From assembly GCA_010909165.1 (NCBI GenBank), contig VJWM01000178.1:124001-188000 (forward strand): a DNA stretch of 64,000 nt, given 5' to 3'. This document shows positions 22,900 through 34,462 of this stretch, one piece after another. Position 1 is the first letter of the stretch. Every line of letters begins with the position of its first letter. The translations under genes were made by a program, and so were the position numbers. Source of the stretch: Anthoceros angustus (lineage: Eukaryota; Streptophyta; Anthocerotopsida; Anthocerotales; Anthocerotaceae). The notes under the pieces are model-generated. The model saw only the letters and a list, made by a program, of their open reading frames with translations. It made no database searches and was not told the origin of the DNA.

Positions 22900-24210
22900 G
22901 TCGGGACTGGCCACACACCACCCCAAGAATCAAACCGCACGAGGCAACGGCTGCCACACCGTCCCCTACTCCTGGTCCTGGTCCTGATCGGATACTTCCT
23001 CACTCAATCCCTGCAAGGGAAGCCCACGCACAAGCCGCTTCAGCATGCAGCAGCTTGAACCCTCGCCGAGCGCAACCAGCCAGCTGCGGCAAAATTGAGA
23101 TCCCAGCAGGATCACACGACCACCACACAACCCAATTCAAAATTCCAAGCCACCAATTCCGCGCAGTCCCACCAGATTCAGCACCCTCCACACGCGGGCT
23201 GGGAATTCAACAGCTGCAGGCGGGAAATCCGCAAGCAGAGACGCAGCAGAGCAGGGGAGGGAAGGGAAAGGCAGGGCAGGCAGCCCTAACGCGGGGTAGC
23301 TCCGGGGCGCCGCAGCAGTGGCAGCACCTCACCTCAGGTCACACAGCAGGCCCCGGCATTGCCCGGCTCGGAGCGAGAGACGAGCGCACAAACCCACCCA
23401 CCAAACCCACCGCCCAGCAGCGGATGCAAGCCAACACCGATTGACCGAGCGCCTCCTACCTGCTCAGGCTCAGGCTCAGGCTCCCGCTCCCGCTCCCGCT
23501 GATGCTCATGCAAGGGGACATACATGGATGTGAATCCCAGCAGCCCTGGGCTGGAAGGCTACGCTAAGCAAACGCCAGGCTCAGGGCCGAAGAAATCAAT
23601 AGCCTCGGGGGCGTGGCGGGCAAGGAAAGATTATACTACCAAGTTCAGTCCCGCGCGTAGCAGAGCAGATATGTGGGGCCCTGGCAAATGGACAGTTGAT
23701 GGGTCCGCTGGTCTCGGTGAGATGGGAAGGAGCGGAATCGAGACGCTGTTGCGCTAAAACCGCGAGAATTCACTTGGAGCTCGAATCAGCAACCAGCTCG
23801 CACTCCCGAGCCAGTCCTGCCCCGGAGGAAGGCAGCTAGCTTTGTGGGCGGTTCACGAATGCTGCCGGTTGGTGAATGTTTCGCCAGGCCTTGCCAGCCA
23901 CCATTTGAACTTGGAGTGAAGTGGCGCAGGGCGGGGGCCACGTCCTCCCGCCCTGCTGTGACCGTTTGTCCAGCCCCTTCCACCTTTGCACGCTCCCGTC
24001 TCTCCCATTTGCTGCCTACCAGCTTCCACATAAACGACATCGACATGGATTGATGGCACGCACTTGCGTGCCACTTGGGTGCCAGGATGCATGCTTTGGG
24101 AAGGAGGAGGGAAAACCCTAATCGAGGCCTCGTGCTGCTGTCCTACTCTAGGTGATCTACTCCTTTGCATCATGTGAGTGATTCTGACCCCGCCAGGGCT
24201 CTGGTGGGAG
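22900..24210. other. Promoter/5' UTR region of DRP3 and spacer to PCO
   Basis: GC-rich sequence follows the DRP3 start, with overlapping ORFs on both strands that reflect composition rather than coding. A short direct repeat CAGGCTCAGGCTC, then CCCGCTCCCGCTCCCG, lies at 23462-23500. No further gene is supported. Confidence 0.45.
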
Positions 24211-25494
24211 TCATGGCTGAGGGACCACTCTGGGGCCGCTGTAAGTGCCTCTTTGAACCACGAAGTCGTCCGGAGGTTGATACCCTTGTAGCCATGCGCA
24301 GGTCGTGTCCGTGTCTATGTCCCCTCCAGCTTGCCCTCGAGACGGAGACCCTGCTCCTCTTCCTGAGAAGAGGGCCAATCATGAGAAGCATGAGTTTTGA
24401 GAGAGTTTGGTGTTGTGGTAGTGGGAGTGGAGTGCAGAGTATGATGCAAGGCTTACCAGAAGGAATTCCGGGTGTGCAGGGAGTTTCCCTGTAGTATGTG
24501 CAATGCCGTCCTGATTCTGTGGAATAGGGCGGCGCTAGAACGTCCAGGACAGCACAGGGGGTGATGGCTGTGAAGGCATGGATGTTACCGCTGTCGGGGA
24601 ACAATACTGCGATGTCGCAAGGGGCCGACAGCACCTTGTCCACGGCCAGGTTTGCTAGTCTTCCTGCACCATGATCAAGAGAGGCAGCTCAGGATACATA
24701 GCAGCCAGCATTGATGGGTTTTGCTCAGGCCTGGGACTGGGAGCAGCAGAGCTTACGTTGTGATGGGTCGGCATTGAGCTTCTCGTCATCTGGGTTTACC
24801 CAGTCATAGGCACGGATGTGCAGGGAGCCGTACAGGAGTTTGCTCAGCACAGTCATCCCCGGATGATTGTGGAGGGGGATTACTGCTGATGTGGGTAGGC
24901 AGAAGATGCCCATCTGCACAGCCATCATCCCCAGGTTACTAACTCACTCGCCTCAGGGTGGCATGGCCACCTCAGGCTGGGCGAAAAGCTTACCGAGAAG
25001 TCATCGTTTTCATACAGATGAAGGTAGGAGATGGGAGGTGCCCATCGAGGAGATGCTGCCGAGTGCCGGCCCCGTCGGCCGTTGAGTCCGAAAAAACCGA
25101 ACCCACGATCCTGTTCCCCGGCATTCTCTGCGTCCAGCCCAACATCCGTGGGGGTCACACCCTCTGCAGAACACTCCAACGCAGCGTCAGAATTCCCACC
25201 ACAATCACATGAGCCGCCACATATGAGCAGAAGGGGAAAGGAAGACAGTACCTCACCTAAAACCCGTCGTACTTGCTGCAATGACTGCAAGGAGGGGGAG
25301 GTGGAGAGAGGGAATGTGGCCTTGCAAACGTCATACAGCTGCTGTACAGCCACCATGCTCTTCCTCTGATTTTCGAATGCCTGGCTGGAACACAAGGTCT
25401 TGCCGGCGACCACGCGCTTGCGCATAACAGCAGCGCATGGGTTGTTCTCGCTGCCCACCCAGCAGTGAGACTTGATCCGCCCCAGCACGTTCAT
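24211..25494 (-). CDS. PCO: Plant cysteine oxidase (thiol dioxygenase, ADO/PCO family)
   Basis: PCOs use O2 to oxidise N-terminal Cys of proteins such as group VII ERFs, feeding the N-degron pathway that reports hypoxia. Five exons fit GT-AG rules and keep frame: 25494-25257, 25163-24994, 24913-24757, 24663-24457 and 24362-24211. Motifs in order are [29 protein letters not shown], then the cupin iron site [19 protein letters not shown] (two His). [21 protein letters not shown] supplies the third His. The ending is [12 protein letters not shown] and [10 protein letters not shown], as in the family. About 47 residues precede the usual family start; translation could instead begin at the internal MVAVQ. 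All catalytic residues are present. Confidence 0.93.
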
Positions 25495-25617
25495 CTACAT
25501 GTGAAAGGATGCAACAATATATAAGCAACGAACAGTGTGAGCAGGCCTGGGTGCGCATACCAACCTTCCTCTTCCAGAGTCACGGAAATACTATACATGG
25601 GCCAGGGGAGGGGACCT

Positions 25618-25932
25618 TCAGATGGTTGGATTCCTCTCTTGCTCAGTAAAACCTAAAACAGCGCCTCCACCAGGAACAGCAACCATTCCATACTCCACAC
25701 GACGAGTGAGCTGGGAAACTGCTTTCTTGGCGCGCCCACAATTCTGCCGGAGAGTTTCCCTGAGTCTCGACTGCGGACTCTCTCCCTGTCCGTCTGCGGG
25801 CTTGTCTTTGGGCTTCGGCGCTGCAGGCATAGGCAGATGGTAGCAAGACTGAGGGCTGCTAAACAGATTTAAACCAACCCACAATCTACTTGCAGCCTGG
25901 ACGCGGGCGGCAGACTCAGACACCACCACCAA
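25618..25932 (-). other. Short minus-strand ORF upstream of PCO, uncertain
   Basis: A 104-residue frame lies just upstream of the PCO start on the same strand. It holds a Pro/Lys-rich stretch KPKDKPADG and an Arg-rich helix-like part. It matches nothing I recognise and could be PCO leader sequence or chance. No intron signals tie it clearly to PCO. Confidence 0.2.
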
Positions 25933-26177
25933 GCATTCACAAGCACGTGACTCAACATTTGGTGCCTCAACTCAAGTTGCTAGCAGGTACAAGCGCCAAC
26001 ATTGGAATTTGGATGCAGCGAGTGAGAGAGTGTGTGGTGAGAGGGAGAGAGAGAAGTGCTGGATGTGCTGCCACGCGGCTGTTGCTGAAGGGAATGAGAA
26101 AGATGTTCCCCACTTGACACGAATTATAAACTCTCCACCGTGTGAGCCACTTTTGGTCGGTGATTTGTTAGCTACAG

Positions 26178-26250
26178 TATCGAGAACAATGGAGACTTTA
26201 GTATCGAGAACAATGGAGACTTTAGTATGAGAACAATGGAGACTTTATTA
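26178..26250. repeat. ~22-bp tandem repeat, about three copies
   Basis: The unit GAGAACAATGGAGACTTTAG is repeated three times with slight changes between 26178 and 26250. Confidence 0.8.
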
Positions 26251-26429
26251 AAAAGACGAGATGGAAACCATCTACCCCCGAACCGAGGGGGACAACCACT
26301 AAAGGGCCAAGAGCCAGGGGCCTAGCCCCCACAAATGCCAACCCCCAAGCTATTTATCGCCCGGATTATATCGTGATCTCCAATTGGTGTCGATGATGTC
26401 ACGTCTCCTGCGTTCGTTGTCGTTCTGTA

Positions 26430-26800
26430 AATAACGATGGATACCACTGTGGAAAGAAAGCCACCACCGAGTAGGGCCATAGATATCCATTGTGGAAGAA
26501 AGCCACCACGGAGGAAAGAGGGAGACCCACCCCAGAAAGCCACCATCGAGGAAAGAGGGAGATCCATCCCAAAAACCCACCATGGAAGAAAGAGGGAGAC
26601 CCACCCCATCGAGGAAAGAGGGAGACCCACCTCGTTCCTACGATTGTGATGGGTGTAAGAGGAAAGAGGGAGACCCACCTCGTTCCTACGACTGTGATGG
26701 GCTTACACCCACGTTCCTACGACTGTGATGGGCTTACACCCACGTTCCTACGACTGTGATGGGCTTGCACCCACCCGGTTCCCACGACCGTGATAGGCTT
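26430..26800. repeat. Minisatellite cluster
   Basis: Degenerate units built on GGAAAGAGGGAGACCCACC recur at least five times from about 26510 to 26680. They are followed by three to four units of GTTCCTACGACTGTGATGGG plus CTTACACCCAC to about 26800. The region reads open on several frames only because of the repetition. It lies between the PCO and Rab3GAP genes. Confidence 0.85.
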
Positions 26801-27415
26801 ACAATATGCACAATCCTATTATAGAATTCACAAGTTCATCTCAAGTGTATTATTCACAAGTTCTTCTAAAGTGTATTATTCGTAAGTTCATCTAAAGTGT
26901 ATTATATAGGCTTACAGTATCTCCAGTCCTACTCCAGGATTCACTAGGTCATCCAAAGTGTATTATAGTTAACCTGTACAGTGCAGACTCTTTCACAAAT
27001 CCAAAGATTCACTGATTCCGCAAGAGAAAATTCTCTGATTTCACAAAAAACTACCAATCAAAGTCTTTACAAATAACGGCACGCGCGGTGTCGCTCGTTC
27101 ACAGTAAATGTACCAACAGGTTGAACTTGTTGGATGCAGCTTGCAGGACGACGTACAGAATTCATCGCTTACAAGAGTCGGATGTCACATAACCAACCCT
27201 CCTCCGACAAGTTGACTTGTTGTTAAAGTAAATAACTAGCTATGCACCGATGTTCTGGCTCCTCAGATGTCAGACACAAAGGGAGATGGGTACAATGAAG
27301 CTCGAGACCAACCCTTTGTCTGAGCGCTCCAGCGCAGACTATCTTCAAATACACCATCCAGTCAACTGGGGCTATATGTACAGTTGGTTAGCAGGACGGT
27401 AACGGCTACCTTATC
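26800..27415. other. Non-coding spacer with short ~33-bp repeats
   Basis: Three degenerate copies of a TTCACAAGTTCATCTAAAGTGTATTA-like unit, too diverged for one consensus, lie at about 26826-26960. The rest is probably the 3' flank of Rab3GAP. No gene seen. Confidence 0.5.
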
Positions 27416-30400
27416 TCATACCATGGTCCAGTCTCCTTCCGGCGGGGAAGGCCTTTTTTCTTCGGGAGAGGTCCTTCGGCTCGGAATCTTGTCGAAAAGC
27501 GAAGTCCTGCCCTCAAAGAGCCTGGTGAATATGTTTCCAGAATCACCTTTGAACATCTGACGCCTCAATATAGCTTTCGGGCTCTCGTTTGCATATTCTG
27601 GACTGCAGTCACCAGAACCGTCGCTTCGCTCAGGTTCTTTCCAATCCACCAGATCTTCTGGTGGCAGTTGCATAGCAGTTTGCATGACCTCATACGCCTG
27701 CCAGAAAAGCCAAGATGAATGCTCTATGATTCGGAACAAAACATTTCTGATCAGCAGTGTAAACCACCCTACCTCACATAGATGCTCCAACTTTTGGGCA
27801 CTCATTCCTCTGCCGCACGTCGACATGATGTACTCTGTGCACTGTCTTAAGCATCTGGATAGAGGCTCCCGCTTTGCACTTGGTGAAGCCTCGGCAATGG
27901 CAAAACCAGCACTCAACTGACGGACAACCCGGGATAACTTGTTAGCAGCGCGTGGCTCCTTCAATCAAGCAATTTCTTGAATAAAACTGCATCAATGGAG
28001 AGAAAAGGAAAGACACCATACTGCTGCTGTGAAAAGTTGTTCAAAAAGATCTGATGGGGCAACATCGGCCAGGAAATCCAAGGTACTTTCTCTGCAAAGG
28101 CCAATTTCTCCGTCAGCTCCTTTCTCACCAACAGGAATGATAGAAGTGGAGAAACGGTGCTATCAATTATGCAAAAAACACTACCCAACGACAAAATTAT
28201 ACCCTGCAAGTTCTTCATCAAACAGGGGTGCTTGCTTAACAGCAGGAACCGGTTTTGCCGAAGCCCACAACTCCTGCCACAAATTCCCTGAACAACATAA
28301 CATACAAGGGGGCTTAAGTGTTGGTTGATTGAACATGTTGCCACGTGAGGCCAACTGCTTTACAGACGTGTACCCTTTACCTTGACATTGCATCCTCGCA
28401 CTCAGGTAGCCTCGCACTGCAAGCTCATCTCCACCTTGAGTATCGTGGGCAATACCAGACCCAGGCTCCTCTCGCCAATCTAGAGGAGAATACCAACGCA
28501 CAAAATCCTCCAAAATACAACCGGGATTGGCTGCCTGGGAAAATAAATGAATTACAGATGTCAATACATGACTGAGGAGTCATAAAACTGCAGCATTGTC
28601 CCATAAACCGAGTCAAAGTGACTGATGGCCCCATACCTGAAATGCTTGCATGTCAGAGAAAAGCTGTGAACAGCCTGCACCAACACTGCAACATTTGCCA
28701 ATTGGTGACAATTAGAACACTGAAATACCGGATCTGCAGGGATGCAGTGCTTCAAAACCTCCAAGCTAACTAGATTTGGGTCCCTACTGAACGAACCTTC
28801 TTGTTCTCAAAACAAGTTCCTCTGTCTCTCTAAGCAAGTCCTCTGTGAGTACAGCAGCTTCCTACAAAATTGAACAAATTATCCACTGAACACGTTATTC
28901 GAAGCAGATCCCAGAGGGAACATCAAATAGGGCACTACCAGATGGCATGTACTTGGATTATTTACCTGAGTGATGGGAGAATACACAAGTTCCTTTGTTT
29001 CAAGCATTCTAAGATCACCAGCTGGTCTATCAATTCCAAGCCTCAGGACAAGTTCGCCAGTTTTGAGCTTTGCATAAAGTGCCGGCACCGGAGGAGGAGA
29101 GACGTGTTTGTGATCCCTCTCGACAGACTCTGTTTCTAGAGAAGAACCCTTATCAGCCAGTCGTAATTCCATGCCAAATTGGGAGTCATTAAGAGACTCC
29201 AAGGCATCCAGAGTCTCAGCCCTCCGCTGGCGCCTTGCAATACAGCAGTTGATAAGTTGAAGTTGTTGATGAAGCAGACAGTAGTGCAGATTTGGATTTC
29301 TATCCACAGGCATGCGTGAAATTGGCAATCCTTCCTCCCAGCGTCGCCTTAGCTGCACAGCACTTTGTGTACTTCAATCCCAGGACGCTGCCTGGTAGCC
29401 ATAACATACAACCTTAAAAGGTGTGGCACGAACCTCCTTGACCACTTCTAGCCAGAACTCTGCCATTTTTTGCTCAGTCTTGATTCCAGCCATTATTTCT
29501 GCAAGCTGAGCAACAAAACTCTCTGGAGGAGCCCCATGGATTTCCTCTGCAAGTCTTGGTCGTGTATCACGAGTAACAGCCTTTTCCTCATACTGTGTAT
29601 CTGTAGGAGTAGAATCATTCTCCCAATATCACCCCATCTGAGCTACCTTTGTTAAACATGTGTGGAAAAGGAAAAAGAAGGAAAAGAAAAACCAGAACAA
29701 CTGAACCCACCTGCTTCAAATAGAGACCAAAGCAGTGAATTATAGTCGCCGGCAACCCCCATCTTGCTTTTGGGTTTTCTAAAGCCAGCCATCAAACTTG
29801 ACCAGTCTCCACTTTGAGAAGCATCCTTTTCTGCCCTTCCCAGCGTCACTAATTCTTGCATGCTCTTGACTGTCTTTCCAGTCCTGCATGTGCAGAAACA
29901 TAATGGAAGATGGTAAATAATAACACATGCGAGTTGACACTCGTCCCCACAGTCGATTACTTGAGCTGAAAAAGTCAGAACTACAAGGAAGGTACGCACT
30001 CAATAGCTGCTGCCAGCCTCCGAACAATCATGGAAGGAGGAATAGCTGTCACAGAGAACGCTTTCTTATAAGCTTCTTCTTCTGCAGGATCCTTCCTAGG
30101 ACTCTGAAACCAGGCAGGGATAAAATCTCCACAGTAAGTCATGAAGCCCCTTGCAAACACAAGGGTGGGAAACAGACATCATGCAACAGTCAGCCATCAG
30201 GTAAAAGGAGGTCACCACACTTACGTCGGGTTCCACATCAGATGGCTCTTGACCAGTTCTCTGGTCAACATTTGATATAGCGGCATCTGAACCCGTCTCG
30301 TAATCCATGTCGTACACTTCCTGCTTGATGTGCTTCACAGCAATAAAATACCGCCTCCAGAACTCTTGCTCCTTCATCTTCTTGGGTACATATTGGAACC

Positions 30401-31380
30401 GCAAATTTCGTAAGTTCTCATCATACTGGAAGCACAGCACAGAACAGCACAACACAAGTTAAAAGAACAGAGCCAGTACAACCTGGGAAAAAGCTCGAAC
30501 AAATCCCAACCTTTGACTACTAAATAGTTCTTCCAGTTGTACAGTGTGACCATATGAGAATTCACCTCGAGAATGGCTCCGGCAGATTGCATGTCTGCAC
30601 GCACATCCGCAGCCTCGCCGTACTCCTTGAGCAGGTACTCTTCCGGCCGCTGCACGCCCGTTCAGGACCACAAAATGGAGCTCAAGCAAGGCAGAGAGCA
30701 GTAACAAACAGCTCAACACAAGCCCTGCCAACTCGTCCACGAGCAAGAGGAGCGGATCGACGGCTGCTCTGACCTCAGCAATCTCCAGTATTCGAACACG
30801 CAGCTCAGCCTCATGCCGCTTCTCATGCTCATTCTTCCCGACCCAGGGCAAGTCACCGACAGGATCCGAACCTGCAGAACGCGCAAAGCGGCCACAAGCC
30901 ACAGCACATAGGTCACGAACACGCACGCGAGACCCAATTTTACATCTTCCCTTCCGAACTCCAGTCACAGACTTAAAGCCTCGGCTGGCTCAGATCAGCT
31001 GCCCCAACATTCCTGCTGCGAATTCTCGCCTTTCCCTACAGCGAGCCAGGAATAGCATCGTTATGCAGAAATAGCACGCATAATTACCTCGGAAGAGCGT
31101 GGGATAGTTGGGGCTCAAAGGGCTCAAAGGCCGAGACAGCTCCGCTTTCAAATCCGCCTTGATCTCCGTCAGAACACGCTCCGCCTTGGCAGCTGCTGCC
31201 TGGAAGGCTGCAATCCCAGGAAACGCGCGAGATGAGGCAAGTAGGCAACACAACACTACAAGGCCCCACCTTCACCCGGCAAGACCGAATTCACTCCAGG
31301 ACAGAGGCTGCATCACGCAATGCAGATCCCTCGCTCGCGATCTTACCTATCCTAGCCTTGAAGACCAACGACAGGTCCAT
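27416..31380 (-). CDS. RAB3GAP1: Rab3GAP catalytic subunit-like protein with an N-terminal BSD-like segment
   Basis: The Rab3GAP catalytic subunit stimulates GTP hydrolysis, or acts as exchange factor for Rab18-type GTPases, in membrane traffic and autophagy. The ATG at 31380 opens MDLSLVFKARIG, joined to AAFQAAAAKAERVLTEIKADL at about 31212. The exon at 30430-30240 has LRFQYVPKKMKEQEFWRRYF, matching the BSD fold signature ending in FW..YF. Then come PPSMIVRRLAAAIE, GKTVKSMQELV, HGAPPESFVAQLAEIM, WEEGLPISRMPVDRNPNLHY, LLTEDL-type LTEDLLRETEELVLR, and NPGCILEDFVRWYSPLDW at about 28500. PAVKQAPLFDEELA follows. The end is ILRRQMFKGDSGNIFTRLFE and a TGA at 27416. All parts sit on one strand, with frame-compatible splice joins where I checked them (for example at LRT-SVGAGC) and no stop between. 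I infer one gene, though two fused neighbours are possible. Confidence 0.82.
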
Positions 31381-31399
31381 GGATCGCCGCTTCCAGGCG

Positions 31400-31680
31400 C
31401 ACAGAACAGAGCTCCAGCAACCCCAAGCTGGGGAATAGGTTCACGCGCAGGGAAACGCAGAGGAATTAGGCGCATATTAAGGCGAAACGACGCGCGATAC
31501 CGAGAGAATTATTAGCCGAGCTCAGGCCGACTAGACGAGGGGAAGCGAGAAGCACATCCCCGCCGGTGCACCATCCGCCCCGAAGCACGCCAAGCTGCCT
31601 TGTTGCGACTCCGCCGGCAGCATGGAACCATCAAGGGATCCAGATCACGCGGCGAGCGCCGGAGGCAGGCAGCGGCAGGC
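31400..31680 (-). promoter_or_regulatory. Likely 5' UTR/promoter of the Rab3GAP gene
   Basis: This sequence lies directly upstream of the start codon at 31380 and before the duplicated segment begins at about 31690. No TATA box is obvious. The role is inferred from position only. Confidence 0.35.
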
Positions 31681-31689
31681 AGCGGCAGG

Positions 31690-34462
31690 AGGAAGCGAAG
31701 GGGAGTCTGGTACGGAATTGAGCAGGCCGGGAGCGAGGGGGAATGCGGGAGGGAAACCCGACTGGTGCTGGGCCTGGCGCGGCAGGTGCGCGGGCGCGGC
31801 TCCGGCGGCGACGCTGCGTCTTGGTTGGTGGCCAGCCAGGCCAGAGCGATGGCCGGAGAGCGGGACCGATGGCGTGCTGGGCCTGGCGTGCGTGCGCGCG
31901 GCGCAGCGGCAAGGGCAGGGCAAGGATGGTGAGGAATGGATCAGGGAAGCATGTGAAGCATTGCGGCGGGACGGGCGAGGCGGAGCAGAGGCGAGAGGAC
32001 GATGGTGCCGCCGGCAACATGTGCGGTGAGAGGAGACAGGGCCGACGTGGAGCGACAGCGTGGCGGGCGGGCCAGGTCAGCACGACCCCGGGCCGGTATT
32101 GGCCCACGCTCACAAAAATCAGCCGACCCGGACCGGGCTGCCACATTTTTGGCGCCGCGCGGGCCCCGCCAATCATTCCGCCCACCTCCGTCCAGCGACG
32201 ATGCATATCGCAAACGGCAGAACGGCGATCGGCAGCTCGAGGCCCGTTCGGCGTTCCCGTCCATGCGGGTCTCTCGGCCTGCGAGCCCGTCCAGGAGGCC
32301 ACCACGTGCCGGTGCGGGTCCTGGTTCATGTTGGAAGTCACCGAATGTGGAATTTCCAGCGCCGATTGCTCGGGCAGCAAAGCAATGGACGGAGTCTTGT
32401 TCAGCAGCATCAGGGCACAACACAGTGTGACGCAATACATGGGCCCGGTGAATACGTCACTCTGAGTCCCCGGCATCATCAGTCTCGAGAGAGCTTCTTG
32501 AAAACTGGACAAGAAGCTTGTTCACCTGCTCAGGCGCCTCCTCTTGCATGAAATGGCCAGCTGGGACGGTGACGACGGCTTCCAGGCTCGGGACGTCCTT
32601 CCGCAGCAGGTCCAACTTGGAATCCAAGCCAGGCGGGAAGATTCTCAGTGTGTAGTCCGTCTCTCCCAGGACGTACAAGGCTGGGGTTGTAATTAGCTTG
32701 CCCTCCAATGCCGCTTGAAGCTCCCGGTTTCTGCCATGGCGATAACTGTCAGCGATGTCGACAGCGGAGACAAGGTGGGAAAGAAAGCGTGAGCTCACGG
32801 TAGCCGTATGTTGTTGTAGCGGACCTAGCACGGTTGATGTAAGTGAAGCAGAGGATCGGAGAAGCCGGACTTTTCGAAATGCTGGACGTAAACATTGATG
32901 TCCTCGCTCGACAGGAAGGATGGGATCTTGTCGGAAGGCTTCACGATGTCCATGATCTCCTCCTTCCGAGGCTACCTGCAACTCAGATCTGCAGAAGAGC
33001 TTGTAGATGTTGGTGAAGACCGTCCTCACGTCGAAGCGTGCGAAGTCAGCCTCCGCCCTCCTCTTGCTGCGCAGCTGGGAGGAGGAAGCGAAGGGGTCTG
33101 GTACGGAATTGAGCAGGCCGGGAGCGAGGGGAATGCGGGAAACCCGACTGGTGCTGGGCCTGGCGCGGCAGGTGCGCGGGCGCGGCTCCGGCGGCGACGC
33201 TGCGTCTTGGTTGGTGGCCAGCCAGGCCAGAGCGATGGCCGGAGAGCGGGACCGATGGCGTGCTGGGCCTGGCGTGCGTGCGCGCGGCAAGGGCAGGGCA
33301 AGGATGGTGAGGAATGGATCAGGAAGCATGTGAAGCATTGCGGCGGGACGGGCGAGGCGGAGCAGAGGCGAGGACGATGGTGCCGCCGGCAACATGTGCG
33401 GTGAGAGGAGACGGGGCCGACGTGGAGCGACAGCGTGGCGGGCGGGCCAGGTCAGCACGACCCCGGGCCGGTATTGGCCCACGCTCACAAAAATCAGCCG
33501 ACCCGGACCGGGCTGCCACATTTTTGGCGCCGCGGGCCCCGCCAATCATTCCGCCCACCTCCGTCCAGCGACGATGCATATCGCAAACGGCAGAACGGCG
33601 ATCGGCAGCTCGAGGCCCGTTCGGCGTTCCCGTCCATGCAGGTCTCTCGGCCTGCAGCCCGTCCAGGAGGCCACCACCACGTGCCGGTGCGGGTCCTGGT
33701 TCATGTTGGAAGTCACCGAATGTGGAATTTCCAGCGCCGATTGCTCGGGCAGCAAAGCAATGGACGGAGTCTTGTTCAGCAGCATCAGGGCACAACACAG
33801 TGTGACGCAATACATGGGCCCGGTGAATACGTCACTCTGAGTCCCCGGCATCATCAGTCTCGAGAGAGCTTCTTGAAAAACTGGACAAGAAGCTTGTTCA
33901 CCTGCTCGGGCGCCTCCTCTTGCATGAAATGGCCAGCTGGGACGGTGACGACGGCTTCCAGGCTCGGGACGTCCTTCCGCAGCAGGTCCAACTTGGAATC
34001 CAAGCCAGGCGGGAAGATTCTCAGTGTGTAGTCCGTCTCTCCCAGGACGTACAAGGCTGGGGTTGTAATTAGCTTGCCCTCCAATGCCGCTTGAAGCTCC
34101 CGGTTTCTGCCATGGCGATAACTGTCAGCGATGTCGACAGCGGAGACAAGGTGGGAAAGAAAGCGTGAGCTCACGGTAGCCGTATGTTGTTGTAGCGGAC
34201 CTAGCACGGTTGATGTAAGTGAAGCGGAGAGGATCGGAGAAGCCGGACTTTTCGAAATGCTGGACGTAAACATTGATGTCCTCGCTCGACAGGAAGGATG
34301 GGATCTTGTCGGAAGGCTTCACGATGTCCATGATCTCCTCCCCTTCCGAGGCTACCTGCAACTCAGATCTGCAGAAGAGCTTGTAGATGTTGGTGAAGAC
34401 CGTCCTCACGTCGAAGCGTGCGAAGTCAGCCTCCGCCCTCCCCTCTTGCTGCGCAGCACGGG
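31690..34462. repeat. Tandem segmental duplication, unit ~1.38 kb
   Basis: The stretch 31690-33065 is repeated at 33066-34462, offset about 1,375-1,390 bases, with scattered small indels. Each unit holds the last exons of the epoxide hydrolase plus about 750 bases of GC-rich 3' flank. The right unit is part of the complete gene; the left unit is a detached copy. Long overlapping ORFs on both strands of the flank (for example 31631-32512 and 31743-32465) reflect GC content. They are duplicated with it and are not supported as genes. Confidence 0.93.
32457..33065 (-). pseudogene. Partial epoxide hydrolase duplicate
   Basis: This is the copy of the last two exons of the neighbouring epoxide hydrolase. 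It starts within the fourth exon (RRAEADFARFDVRTVFTNI) and lacks the oxyanion and nucleophile exons. A two-base loss near 33056, another near 32960 (turning SEGEEIMD into EGGDHGH) and a one-base loss near 32500 shift the frame. The C-terminal GHFMQEE region with the catalytic-type His is still readable. It cannot encode an enzyme. Confidence 0.88.

Noticed and set aside
22818-23444. Plus-strand 208-residue ORF overlapping the DRP3 start
   Set aside because: It overlaps the verified first exon of DRP3 in antisense, is low complexity and has no homology.
31631-32512. Long overlapping ORFs on both strands (up to 293 residues)
   Set aside because: They occur in GC-rich 3' flank, are duplicated at 33.1-33.8 kb together with that flank, overlap one another on opposite strands and resemble no family.
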